Notes under the pieces: generated by a model
The model's database searches: none
Seen by the model: only the letters and a program-made list of their open reading frames with translations
Told to the model about the DNA's origin: nothing
Source of the DNA: Anagrus nilaparvatae
Taxonomy: Eukaryota; Arthropoda; Insecta; Hymenoptera; Mymaridae
Reading direction: 5' to 3'
NCBI GenBank assembly: GCA_022575985.1
Contig: JAKSXM010000007.1
Coordinates: 62,464,501-62,528,500 of the forward strand
DNA length: 64,000 bases
Made by a program: the position numbers and the translations under genes
Shown: positions 27,243-38,363 of the stretch, in pieces
Layout of the letters: each line of letters opens with the position of its first letter
Position numbering within the stretch: the stretch's first letter is position 1

Positions 27243-27731
27243 CTGGAAAATTATTATAATATTACTCACATGTTGCAAAAAAGTTTATATTTGCCGGATG
27301 CGAAAGTTCACCGGGCCTGACAGTAATCGCATTTGACATAATAAACTTTTTTATAACAAGTTTGGTAAGATATTTAATATATACATTGCAAAAAAAAGAC
27401 CGTACAGATAAAAAAATAGTCTTTTTTGCTCTAGACGCATATAAAATTATTAAATAATTTATGAAAAATTAATCCATTTGAATTTAAAATTTCATAAAGG
27501 AAGTACGTGATCACGTATGTAAAATATGAATTTACGCGAATTTTCTAAAAATTAATATTTGAGTAAAATAAAAAATATTAAATTGAAAAAAAATTTATTT
27601 CAAAAATTCATTTACTTTATCCTCATTTAAAAAATGTTTAATTTTATAAAAAGTCAAAATTTTTAAACATTAGCAATAACATAGTAAAATTTTCGAAAAT
27701 GTCTTACATTGTTGAAAACCTACTCCGGCAG

Positions 27732-27975
27732 TTAGTCTTTTCGCCAGCAATGCTATTTAATGCCCTAAAATCCTAAAATACCTAAAATACCTAAAAGCTC
27801 CATGGAAAAATTTGTTAATAACAAAAAATTGATGACGGATTTTGCGAAATAGACCCCGCGGATTCGTGTTTAGCGGGTCAAAAAACATAAATACCATCCA
27901 TTTTTTTCCATGGAGCTTTTTTATGGCACTTTAGGATTTTAAGGCATTAAATAGCATTGCTGGCGACAGGACTAA
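27732..27975. mobile_element. 244-bp foldback MITE
   Basis: The terminal inverted repeats run TTAGTCTTTTCGCCAGCAAT at the left and TTAGTCCTGTCGCCAGCAAT (reverse complement) at the right, continuing through GCTATTTAATGCC and AAAATCCTAAA. AGCTCCATGG also pairs closer in. The loop contains GACCCCGCGGATTCG. I see no certain target duplication. No coding capacity. Confidence 0.7.
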
Positions 27976-28977
27976 ATTATTTCTTTTATTGCAAAATAAT
28001 ATTAATTATTGTTTAATTTTTTAATTTGAAGATTTTTTATATCAAATGTAATTAAAAAAAAAAAAAATGTTAACTTGAATAAAAATTTACATTTTTAACT
28101 TGATTTTTTTGGTCGTATTTTATTCACGTATTTTAAAAAACACGAAAAAATATTTTCGTGAGGAAAAATTTATTTATTTCTTTATTGCAATTTACGCATT
28201 TAAACAAAGAATTATTTTTTTTTCATAAAATACTAATAATTTAAAATTTGAAAAATTGAATATTATACACCTAGCTTATTTTATACTATCACGTGCTTTG
28301 CATCACATATGAGAGAGATACTGTGATCGATAAATGAAGAAAATGTATCTGTCATGTGCAAAAAAATTGCAAAAGAATTGAGAACTTCATATTTTTATTT
28401 TTTTATTTATAATTACAAAATTAATTAGCTTTTTTATATTTTCTATTTAAAAAAAATTTTCAAATTGATTTTAACTTACGGGTTTTCATTTGTTTTAAAA
28501 TTATTTTGCTGATTCATTTTAAATTATTTTTATAATAACTTTTTTTTTTGGTTATAAATAATGAAAATAACTATTAATACTAATAAATGTAATTTTATGC
28601 ACGTTGAGTGACGTATGCGGATAATTGAGAGATAATTAGAGAGAGTCGTAAAACACGTTTTGTTATCTTTATTTCTTTATTTTATATTCAAAAATACCCC
28701 CTTTCAAATTTTGAGTTTTATAATTGTACACTGATAGATTGATTTGATTAAATTTAAAAGTTGTACACGTTTGTATACAGTGTATTGACATGAAACATGT
28801 TTGCATATAGTGAGTGGGTGGGTATTACATTGAAAATCAAGAATTCTCGAATTTTTAGTTAATATAATAAATTTAGTAAATTTACAATTTTTATCGATAA
28901 CAAATTTTTTCGAAAATTTACTAATTTTTCGAGAATATTCTATTTTTTTTGTTAATCTAAGGAAGTTACTTTTTACA
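27976..28977. other. Intergenic DNA with a dispersed repeat at about 28470-28800
   Basis: No gene is seen. The stretch 28470-28680 (ACTTACGGGTTTTCATTTG to GTCGTAAAACACGTTTTG) resembles 42296-42460. The stretch 28690-28800 (TGTACACTGATAGATTG, AAAGTTGTACACGTTTG) resembles the minus strand of 44795-44885. It looks like an intact copy of a repeat whose halves are split elsewhere. Confidence 0.5.
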
Positions 28978-29290
28978 GTGCTTAATAAGTGGTGTTATTA
29001 TAGATTCTGGTGATGGCGTTACCCATATTTGTCCTAAAAAATTATGGAAAATAAATTAAATAATTTGAAATTTTTTAGAAATTTGAAATAAAAATTTAAG
29101 ATTCGCCAAGAAGAAAAGATAACGTAATTATCAGAGGTGCAGTTTTAGCTGAAATAATTAAAGGTCGAGTCGAGATAACGTCTGGATTCTCCGAGAAGAG
29201 TATATGAAAAACATGGCTTAAATGTTATGAAAAAATTAGGATCTCGATATGCCTAAAAACTTGTTAAAAAATAATTCTGCGATAAAAAAA
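28978..29290 (+). pseudogene. Broken fragment of ARP2
   Basis: A piece of the fifth ARP2 exon ([17 protein letters not shown]) is joined directly to the end of intron 6 and to a damaged last exon. The latter still shows [35 protein letters not shown] and the ending KKLGSRYA then TAA. Compared with the gene at 16992-19305 it has stops and small insertions (for example a repeated GGTCGAGTCGAG). It lies just before the third R copy and carrier C, in the same order as ARP2, R, carrier A, so it is a relic of the same segmental duplication. Confidence 0.85.
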
Positions 29291-29609
29291 TAAAAATGTA
29301 ATTAAAATAACGTCTCTTATAATTTATAGAAAAAAGTAAATAAAATTTAAATTTCGTTCAAGTATTTTCTTTATAAGAGGCAAAGTTTGCCTATAGCCGA
29401 GCCTATAGCTTTATTACCTGCATTTACTGATTTTCATTTAATATGAAAAACTTTCAGTAATTTTTAAAATTTGACTATTATTTACAGTTTTACCATATTT
29501 TATATATGCTTTCGATTTTTAATACTTGTATTTTATTGTAATTATTTTATTATATTATTATGGTAATTGTTAGCTACTAGGTCTAACTTACAGTTTTAAA
29601 AATAGTATA

Positions 29610-29770
29610 TATTACGAGCTCGTGTCCAGAAAAGTAAAGAATGGTCCAAATCGCACGGAAATTACCATCCGAGGTGAAACCAAGGTTGGTAAACTGCGAT
29701 TTGGGCCATTATTTATTTATGGACAAGGATCGTAATACGTGCTTTCTGGCCGCTTACAAGAAAAATATCT
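29610..29770. repeat. Dispersed repeat R, diverged copy
   Basis: It shows ACGAGCTCGTGTCCAGAAAAG, GAATGGTCCAAATCGCACGG, AAACTGCGATTTGGGCCATT and TTATGGACAAGGATCG. The relative order with the ARP2 fragment and carrier C matches the first block, so it belongs to the oldest, most decayed duplicate. Confidence 0.7.
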
Positions 29771-29819
29771 ATAAACGGTAAAAAAACAATATTGAATAAT
29801 TATAAATAATTATATAATA

Positions 29820-31181
29820 TTAAATAATTATATAATATTTATCATATAATTTAGACATATTTTCATAAAATACTAAACAAAGTACTGTATGTGGTGTTAT
29901 CTTCAACCAAGTGGGAAATATTCCTTTATATAAGCCAAAAATTCCTTCAGTTTTATATATTTTTAAAACTGCACTCGAAAAACTATCATATAGTTTTCCT
30001 TTACCTGTAGCATCGGTTTCTTGAGAAATAAAAAAAATTTTTTTACTAATAAATTTAATTTTTTGAAAATTTTTTAAATACCTTGATTGTACAATCTTGT
30101 TGCAACTACATCAAATGGTTGCACTGCAAGAGCAAGGCAACTTCCTCCTAAAAGTGAAGCTATAAATGTTGAAAATACTGGCCTATTGTTGAAAATCTGC
30201 AAGTAAATAATGTTAATTACATTTTTTATAACTTTAAATAATTTAAAGATGGGCTTACTTCATAATTTTTTAAATAATCTGTAATAAGACTAAATGTTGT
30301 TAATTGTGTTGCAGAACCTATAAAGGCTCTGGGATTATTTGCATACCAGCCTCGGTATAATCCGTTGAATCCATTCTGTTTCCACAAATTTTTAAAAGCT
30401 GACCATGAATTTGAATGGTTATGTTGATGTCCTACTGCTATTGTTTCGGATGACTGAGCTTGAATTTGGGTTTTCACCTAAAAATAATTCTGAATTATTA
30501 TTAAGGTTGAATCAGGTGGATAGAAATAGCATTTTTTGGGTAAAAATTTCTGGAGATCGAAACTTCTGGAAAGTTTAATATTTTTAGTCTTTGATCATGT
30601 TATGTGTCCCTTAAAATTAAAAAAATAATTTTGAAAATTTATTGACTACTGACGGAGATATTAGCGCTTGAAATTTCATTAATTTTTGAGGTACTTAATT
30701 AATCAAGACTTTTTTATAAATAATCTAATTTGAAAAATCTTTGAATATAATATTTAGGACATTATTTAGCATCGATTCACTAAAAAAAATCTTGATTTTC
30801 TACGTTTCGCCGCGAATAATTTGATTTTTTGAAAAATTTAGATTAGGCCAAAAATCAAAAAACTTGAAATATATTTCACATTATTGTTAAAAATTGAGAT
30901 TTTTTTTAGTGAATCGATGCTAAATAATGTCCTAAATATTATATTCAAAGATTTTTAAAATCAGATTATTTATAAAAAAGTCTTGATTAAATAAGAACCT
31001 CAAAAATTAATGAAATTTCAAGCGCTAATATCTCCATCAGTAGTGAATAAATTTTCAAAATTATTTTTGGTTCCTCATAGAGGAACCTTTGTGATAGATG
31101 AAATTTTGATTTTTGATTTTTTGGCATATAAGCACGTTTTGGGACCTCAGGAAGCTAAAAAACCGGTTTTTAAAAAAAGTC

Positions 31182-31267
<86 letters not shown>

Positions 31268-34200
31268 ACCGGTGAAATTTCACAACCATTATGGAATTAA
31301 GACCTAATTTTTTTTTCAAAAATTTTTTCATTAAAAAATCTCAAACTACTTTTTTTTTTTTTTAATTTGGATGTAATACCTCATTTATTTCCATGAAAGT
31401 ACTTATATTTAAAAGTACGATTTTTACTCGATATCTCGAATCTGATAACTAATTTTTTGAAAATTTTTTTCTCAAAATTTTTTTCACCAAAAAATACAAA
31501 AAATACCAATTTTTTTTTTCTTTACGGACGCAGTACTTAATTTATTTCTGTGGAAGTACTAGTTTTAGAAATATCGTTTATAGCATTTTTTTGGACCTGA
31601 TACTTAATTTTTTCAAAATTTTTTTCTCAAAATTTTTGTCGCCAAAAAATACAAAAAACGCCAAAATTTTTTTTATTTTAGGACGTAATACTTAATTTTT
31701 TTCTATGAAAGTACGAATATCTAAAATTATCGTTTGTAAAGGATTTCTCCATCTGATACGTAATTTTTCGAAATTTTTTTTTTTCAAAACTTTTTACATA
31801 AAAAAATTAAAAAAACACTATATTTTTTTTTCTTTTTGGATGTAGTACCTCATTTTTTTCCATAAAAGTACTGATATCTAGAAGTATCGTTTTTACTCTA
31901 TATCTCAAATCTTATAATTTATTTTTGAAAATTTTTTTCTCAAAATTTTTTTCACCAAAAAATACAAAAAATACCAATTTTTTTTTTCTTTACGGACGCA
32001 GTACTTAATTTATTTCTGTGGAAGTACTAGTTTTAGAAATATCGTTTATAGCAATTTTTTGGACCTGATACTTAATTTTTTTAAAATTTTTTTCTCAAAA
32101 TTTTTGTTGCCAAAAAATACAAAAAATGCCAAAATTTTTTTTATTTTAGGACGTAATACTTAATTTTTTTCTATGAAAGTACGAATATCTGAAAATATTG
32201 TAACCGGTGATATTTCACAAATAATTTCTAATAAATTTTATTTTGGAATTAAGACCTAATTTTTTTTTCCAAAATTTTTTCATCAAAAAATCTCAAACTA
32301 CTTTTTTTTTTTTTTTAATTTGGATGTAATACCTAATTTATTTCCATGAAAGTACTTATATTTGAAAGTACGATTTTTACTCGATATCTCGAATCTGATA
32401 ACTAATTTTTTTTAAATTCTTTTCTCAAAATTTTTTTCACCAAAAAATACAAAAAAAAACTTAATTTTTTTTTATTTTTGGATGTAGTACCTAATTGATT
32501 TCTATGACAGTACTAGTTTTAGAAATATCGTTTATAGTAATTTTTTGGACCTGAAACTTAATTTTTTCAAAATTTTTTTCTCATAATTAAAAAATCAAAA
32601 AAATTAAAAAATCTGTAATATTTTTTTTTTTTTTAGTGTAATACTTCCTTTAATTCCATGAAAGTACTAATATTTGAAAATTTTGCAATCGGTGGTATTT
32701 AACAACCATTATGGAATTAAGATCTAATTTTTTTTTCAAAAATTTTTTCATCAAGAGATTTCAAAATACTTTTTTTTTTTTTTAATTTAGGTGTAATATC
32801 TCATTTATTTCCATAAAAGTACTTATATTTGAAAGTATGGTTTTTACTCGATATCTCAAATCTGATAATTAATTTTTTGAAAATTTTTTTCCCAAAATTT
32901 TTTTCACAAAAAAATACAAAGAATACCAAATTTTTTTTTTGTTCGGACGTAGTACCTAATTAATTTCTATGAGAGTACTAGTTTTAGAAAGCTTATTCAT
33001 AGCAATTTTTTGGATCTGATACCGGATTTTTTCAAAATTTTTTTCTGAATATTAATAAAACAAAAAAATTAAAAAATCTGTAATATTGTTTTTTTTTTAA
33101 GTGTAATACCTAGTTTATTGAAAATTTTTTTCTAAAAATTTGTTAAATAAAAAATATTAAATCACAGCAACATTTTTTTTCTTATAAAATACGGTATTTA
33201 ACTTTTTTTTATGAAATACTGATATCTCAAATTATAATTTTTATTAGATAAAATAGACCATTATAAATATTTTGCTATTGTTAATGAGGAACCATAGTGC
33301 CAATCACTTGGCAGCGTTTTTTAATTTTAAGGTACACATAACATGATCAATGACTAAAAATATTAAACATTCCAGAAGTTTCGATCTCCAGAAATTTTTA
33401 CCCAAAAAATGCTATATCTATCCACCTGATTTAACCTTAAACGTACTGATTTTGTGATATAATTAATGAGAATTTAACGCTTTTTAAGAAGGGGGACTGA
33501 AAATATAAACAGTTCAATTACGAGTTAGTGACTATAACAGGTATGTAAGCCGAAAAATTTGATGACCATTTATTGTTCAGAAACGTTGATGGCTATCTGG
33601 GTCCAAATTCAGAAGTTTAAAGAACAGAAACGTTTATTCAAACCCATTATTATATATTCTAGAATTTTTTTATTTTAGAATATTATTTTTAAGAAATCTG
33701 TTCAAATTAGAGTAAGTAATTTTGAGAAGAGCAATTCACAAAAAAATATTATTACGAAATAAAAATTTTATTTTTTTAAAGACATTTTTCCAAATTTGTG
33801 AAAAGGGGTCCCAGTTAAAACTCAGATTTGCTGTTTAGCAGAATCGACAACTTTTGGATCAATTTTTTAAAAGAATATAACGAATATAAAGAAAAAATTG
33901 AATATTGTAATATTAACTTTAAAAATAATTGGGTGTATTTTACATTAAAAACTTCATTCTTTATTTCGAAATTCTATCTGGTGCTGATTCTGTTGAACAG
34001 CAGTTCTGAGTTTTGCCTGGCGCCCGTGAAAAGTTTAATGTTTCATAGTTTTGTATTGAATTAACAACTTTAAATTGGAAAAATTTAATTCTGGGCTTTG
34101 CAATTTCTTAAAATTATAATATTTGGTCAACTAAATATAATTTTTATTCTGACATTTTAAGAATTCTACTTAGCACTTTCTAAATTTTGATTTAGTTATT

Positions 34201-35225
34201 TTTTAATATTATTTTAAATTCTTAATTTTTAATATTCAACCTCGGATTATAAATATTCCGGATTGTTCGTTTCGATGCAAAATTATGAAAACGCTGTCCA
34301 GTAATTGGCACTATGGTTCCTCATTAACAATAACAAAATATTTTTAATCGTCTATTTTACCTAGTAAAAACGATCATTCTGGATATTAGTATTTTCATAG
34401 AAAAAAGTACTACGATCTAAAAAAAAAAAATTATCTTTTTTTGTATTTTTTGGCGGCAAAAATTTTGAGACAAAAGTTTTCAAAAAATAAATTATAAAAT
34501 TCAAGATGTACTTTCATGGAAAAAAATGAGGCATTACATCCAAAAAAATCCTAATAGAAAATAAAATTAAGTAACAGATGAGACATAATGACTAAAAAAA
34601 GAAAATTTAATTTTTTAAATTATTTTTTGCAATTTCACAAATTGTCTCGCAAATTGTTCTTAAATTCAAAAACAAACTATAATAAGGAGCAGTATAGTTA
34701 ACGCGTTAGGAAACTCCTTCTCCTTGATTTAAGTATTCCATCAGACGCTAAAATAAGTTACTTATGCGTTTTTATGAAAGCTACTTGAAAATTTCATCTT
34801 AAATTTTTAAAAAATTGCGAACAAATAAAAATTAATTACTTACTAAATACAAAGGACTTGCTAAACTAGAACCAATACACCCAGAAGTTCCAGTTACAAT
34901 TGCAGTCTTAATTATGTCTGTGTCACCATTTTCCTTTTGTATAAGATTATGACTTTTAGCAAATTTATAAGTACCCAAACGAATTCCATTAAGTACTATT
35001 TGAAAACCTAATGCTGGAATAAGAGCTGCTTGAAGTGCTAAAATTCCTTCGTGTTTTGCTATTAAATATCCAGCATGAAATGTATTTTTGTAAATTTTTT
35101 TGTATGATCCTGGAACTGCTAATTCACCTTGCAATTGAAGTCTAATTTTTACAATTTCTATTGGATTTGTAAATAATCCAGCACCAACTGCTGATGATGC
35201 ACCAAACGCAAATTCCAAACTTGCA
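29820..35225 (-). CDS. SLC25A34/35-like mitochondrial carrier C, with transposon-expanded intron
   Basis: Minus-strand exons 34844-35225 (382 nt), 30259-30477 (219), 30082-30196 (115) and 29820-30019 (200) are all open and in phase. Signatures are NPIEIVKIRLQLQGELAV, SPLYLVKTQIQAQ and QPFDVVATRLYNQ, followed by GLYKGIFPTWLK. The protein differs from A and B at many positions, so this copy is older. The last exon reads on a little further than in A and B before TAA. The first listed intron has grown to about 4.4 kb, from about 0.5 kb in A and B, through a 2.9-kb TTAA-flanked element and a further insertion of about 1 kb. Where copy E has ATG this gene has TTG (SLEFAFGA), so the true start is uncertain, as in A, B and D. 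Confidence 0.8.
30655..31035. repeat. Nested palindrome within the TTAA element
   Basis: Arms at about 30655-30795 and 30895-31035 are inverted copies. GCGCTTGAAATTTCATTAAT faces ATTAATGAAATTTCAAGCGC, and AGCATCGATTCACTAAAAAA faces its complement. The loop is about 100 bases. Confidence 0.8.
31186..31258 (+). repeat. (GT)n microsatellite
   Basis: An uninterrupted GT dinucleotide tract of about 36 units. Any open frame through it (alternating Val-Cys) is an artefact. Confidence 0.98.
31265..33300. repeat. Diverged tandem array inside the TTAA element
   Basis: Units repeat the pattern CAAAATTTTTTTCACCAAAA, a T-rich tract, GGACGTAGTACCTAATT or similar, GAAAGTACTAGTTTTAG and ATATCGTTTATAGC. Two blocks starting near 31480 and 31950 are almost identical, 470 bases apart. 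A longer period is marked by GTAACCGGTGAAATTTCACA at about 31265, 32201 and 32684. A fragment of the same array reappears at about 34300-34560. Confidence 0.75.
33441..34843. other. Remaining first-intron DNA of carrier C with a second insertion
   Basis: The first about 120 bases and the last about 200 resemble the introns of A and B. Between about 33555 and 34600 lies unrelated sequence, ending in a fragment of the tandem array of the TTAA element (34300-34560, with CACTATGGTTCCTCATTAAC). I see no gene; the 78-codon frame at 33828 has no family features. Confidence 0.5.
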
Positions 35226-35269
35226 CTTTATATATTTAACATTTTTTAAAGAAAATTATTTTTCATTAT

Positions 35270-35470
35270 ACGCTGCAAAAAAGATCTACTTTGTTACTTT
35301 CGGACGATCTTTTTTTTGCTTTTAATGAAAAACTATGTGTTGAACACGGGAAAAATGTAGGAAATTTTGCATTCTATGCTGTCTGCACTCGTTCACTACG
35401 CTGACTCGTGCATACAACTGCATTGAAAGCTAAATCCTATTTTTTTCCTTTGTTGAACAAATAGATATTA
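35270..35470. repeat. Dispersed repeat Q, single inverted copy
   Basis: The sequence has GCTGCAAAAAAGATCTACTT, AAAAACTATGTGTTGAACAC, GCATTGAAAGC and TTGTTGAACAAATAGATATTA. Read on the other strand, the same unit appears twice in tandem at 40075-40465. Confidence 0.7.
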
Positions 35471-35570
35471 CTTTTTAACAAACAAAAGATATATTTAATT
35501 TATCGTGAATAATATTACCTACTCATCATGTTGCAATAGTATATTTTTATCCTAGGCCGAAAAATAAAGA

Positions 35571-35601
35571 ATGTCCCAGATCGAACGTAAATTACGTTCT
35601 G
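35571..35601. repeat. Dispersed repeat R, split by a foldback insertion
   Basis: GAATGTCCCAGATCGAACGT stops at 35601 and the matching inverted word GGGGCATTCTTTTTAA resumes at 35887. R was present first and the 285-bp element inserted into it. Confidence 0.65.
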
Positions 35602-35886
35602 CCCTCATAAATGAAAGTGGAGTCCTGGGCGCTGTAAAGTGGCGATAACTCGAAGCTTCATTTACAAAGTGAGAGAAACGTTGATATCCACTTTCAGCTA
35701 CCCCTTCTACTACCCCTATTCACGATTTGAAAGTGAGCATGTAGGTTGATTCCACTTTCAAATCATGAGTGGGGGTAGCTGTAAAGTTTGTGTAAAGTGG
35801 ATATCAACGTTTCTCTCACTTTGTAAATGAAGCTTCGAGTTATCGCCACTTTACAGCGCCCAGGACTCCACTTTCATTTATGAGGG
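35602..35886. mobile_element. 285-bp foldback MITE inserted in repeat R
   Basis: Arms of about 100 bases pair almost perfectly. The left runs CCCTCATAAATGAAAGTGGA, GTCCTGGGCGCTGTAAAGTG, CGATAACTCGAAGCTTC; the right is its reverse complement ending TTTCATTTATGAGGG. The two arms contain inverted forms of CACTTTC repeatedly. No certain target duplication was found. Confidence 0.75.
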
Positions 35887-35929
35887 TGGGGCATTCTTTT
35901 TAACGGAGGAGGGCAAAACACAATTTTTA

Positions 35930-36300
35930 ACTTGGAACATGTTTATAGGGAGGGGGTACTTCAGAACTTGAAAATTAAGAGGGGTGGTCAAATTCGTCGT
36001 ATTTAAGGGGGGTGGTCAAATTTGTCCTATTTAAGGAGGGGGGGGGTCAAAGGAGACTTAGAATAATTAGAAGACTTCGAAAAATCTGGGCTTAAGGACT
36101 TAGTATAATACAGGTTTATGGACTTGGAATAATATCGATTAAGGGACTTCGAATAATTCAGGTTTAGGGAATCAAAATATAGTTTGGTATTAGAATATTT
36201 ACAGCTAGTAAAGGTGATAATTAGAAATTAGAAAATTAGAAAATTGTATTGTAATGTTGAGTAACATAATTGTATTATATCTAGTCCTCAGCTGGAAGTA
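35930..36300 (+). repeat. Short tandem arrays (G-rich and GACTTCGAATAATTC units)
   Basis: First come units of about 30 bases with GGGGGGTGGTCAAATT and GTCCTATTTAAGG. Then come units of about 28 bases of the type GACTTCGAATAATTCAGG and TTTAGGGA. A related array is at about 62105-62400, including the same lead-in GTTTATAGGGAGGGG and the same tail word TTAGTAAAGGTGA, so this is a second dispersed family. Confidence 0.6.
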
Positions 36301-36359
36301 AACATGTTCCATGCATTTAGGTTGTGTTTACACAAACCGGTTATAAGTTTTTTCTTTGT

Positions 36360-36660
36360 CAGTGGTAAGAAAACACGAATTTTCGATTCGCACTGCGGAA
36401 AGTACGTACTATATATATACGCGGTTTCTGGCCACTAATAAGAAATAGTATATTTTTATCCTAGGCCGCAAAAATAAAGAATGGCCTGGCAAGAAAAAAA
36501 GTTTTTCTAGACTCAGGCACGAAAGCATGTATTTCCCGGACGCTGCGCGTCCTGAAAAGCGCGTTTTCTCGCCATAGACGCAGAAAAATTGTATACGGCC
36601 CTTGTTCATAAATAAAGAATGTCCCAAATCGCAGTTTTCCATCCCCGGTAATTACATACT
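36360..36660 (-). repeat. Dispersed repeat R, inverted copy
   Basis: On the minus strand it carries the R features in order, with TTATGAACAAGGGCCGTATAC and the 'gtcagcgg'-like segment. On the + strand CCCTTGTTCATAAATAAAGA, ATGTCCCAAATCGCAGTTTT is clear. The left portion includes a GC-rich piece (CCGGACGCTGCGCGTCCTG). The open frame across it is not a gene. Confidence 0.65.
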
Positions 36661-36664
36661 CCAG

Positions 36665-38215
36665 GAAAGGAATTTTTTAGTAAAATGAAGGACTAATTAG
36701 AGGCAATTCAGATCAACTTAAAATTTTTTGGAATTTGTCAAGAAAGGTGCCCAGTACCCGAGTAAACAACTTTAAATACTAGGAAAAAGCGCAGAAGGCG
36801 GAGGGGGGGGGGGGGTAAAAAAAAACTTAACCAATCGATAAATTATCATTTATTAACATAAAAACATTCAATACAATTTTTCATAAAAGTGAACCCCTTT
36901 CGAGTAATAGTGCAAGCAAAAGTGTGATTTTTGCAAAAAAAATTTTAAATTTTTTAAAGTTTTTTTTAATTTACTGAAAATCTGTTAGTATTACAAAAAA
37001 AATTATATATTACTTATATGAAGTATTTTAGTTGACAAATAAAGTGATTTTTTTTTTTATTTTTGTACGATTCATATTAAAGGAGATATGGCATGGCAAA
37101 AATGGTTGCTAAACGAAAAATGAAGAAACCGAATCGTTCTTGCGTATGAGGTTTTTGGCCATAACTTTTTTTTGGCTAATGATAACGAGATGTACAATGA
37201 ACCATTTCTAAATTTCACGTCATATGCAACATTTCAATTGGATTGGCCATTTTTTTTAAATTTCGCCCGACAAAAAAGAGCACATAAAATAGGCAATTTT
37301 AAACGGTCAAATCTGCTTACAGATGAAAAATTATAACAAAAAATTGAAATACAAATATCCAGGATTAAATGCTAAAAAATTTGGCTGTTTAAAATAAATA
37401 ATGTTCACGCTGCTGGCCAAAAACTTAAAATGTCTTACAAAATATACGATTTTACCCAACTTTATCAGGCAAAAACATAAACAATAATTACCCGATAGGG
37501 CCAAAATGGGCTGGACATATTTAGAAATAAGTGATCTAACTTTTTATTGAAGGATTTTTTTTTCAAGCACCTCAGCCCAGATGGCACTAAAAAATTGGCA
37601 TGAAAAAAATTGTATAAAAGTTTACTTTGCCCATAACTTTTTTTCTGCTTATTTTAAACGGTACTGGTTGGTCTCAAAATTTTCCTGATTTTGTCATCTT
37701 GCAAAATGATAGGAATCATTTTTTTTTTAAAAGTAATATTTTTCGAGATATTTACGCCAGAAAGATCCGGTTTCTTCATTTTTCGTTAAGCAACCATTTT
37801 TGCCATGTCATATCTCCTTTAATATTAATCGTACAAAAATAAAAAAAAAATCACTTTATTTGTCAACTAAAATATATAATTTTTTTTGTAATACTAACAA
37901 ATTTTCAGTAAATTTTTTTTGCAAAATCACACTTTTCCTTGCGCTATTACTCGAAAGGGGTGCATTTTTATAAAAAATTGCAATCAATGTTTTTATGTTA
38001 AAAAATGATAATTTATCGATTGGTTACATTATTTTTTTTACCCCCCCCCCCCCCTAAGGAGTTCCATCCCCTCACCCCCGCGCTATTTCCAATTAACGGA
38101 AGTTTTTTACTCGGGTACTGGGCATCTTTCTTAACAAAATTCAAGTTACTTCAAGTATCTGCAATTTGCCTCAAATTAGTCCTTTCAGATCTTACTTCCT
38201 TTACTAAACTTGCGG
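36665..38215. mobile_element. 1.55-kb foldback element
   Basis: The outer ends pair: TTTAGTAAAATGAAGGACTAAT faces ATTAGTCCTTTCAG...CTTTACTAAA. Further in, CCAATCGATAAATTATCATT faces AATGATAATTTATCGATTGG, and AGGAGATATGGCATGGCAAA faces TTTGCCATGTCATATCTCCT. A poly-G tract (36807-36818) faces a poly-C tract (38041-38054). The interior (37140-37780) is AT-rich and non-coding. After its right end the remains of an R copy (GCGGTTTAGGCCATTTTTAT) resume, so it also inserted into R. Confidence 0.75.
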
Positions 38216-38363
38216 TTTAGGCCATTTTTATTTTTTTGGACGCGAGCCGTAAATATATACAATTTTTATGCCGTAAGCGATGGTTTAGGGACCCAACAGT
38301 AATTGCATTTGATACAATAAACTTTTTTTATTCATATTTTTTATAACAAGTTTAGTATATATA

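Larger units (their letters stand above)
30501..33440. mobile_element. 2.9-kb TTAA-flanked foldback element inside the first listed intron of carrier C
   Basis: The ends are GGTTGAATCAGGTGGATAG and its near-exact reverse complement, with TTAA at 30501-30504 and 33437-33440. The matching introns of carriers A and B show the empty site (ATTATACGTGCTGAT against ATTA...ACGTACTGAT here). TTAA suggests piggyBac-type integration. The arms continue through TTCTGGAGATCGAAACTTCTGG and GATCATGTTATGTGT. Inside are a second palindrome (about 30655-31035), a GT microsatellite and a long array of diverged tandem units. No transposase frame is present. Confidence 0.8.

Noticed and set aside
28978..29290. Second functional ARP2 gene
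   Set aside because: Most exons are missing, an exon-5 piece abuts intron 6, and the last exon carries stops and insertions.
31010..31300. 96-codon open frame with a (VC)n tract
   Set aside because: Made by the GT microsatellite; non-coding.
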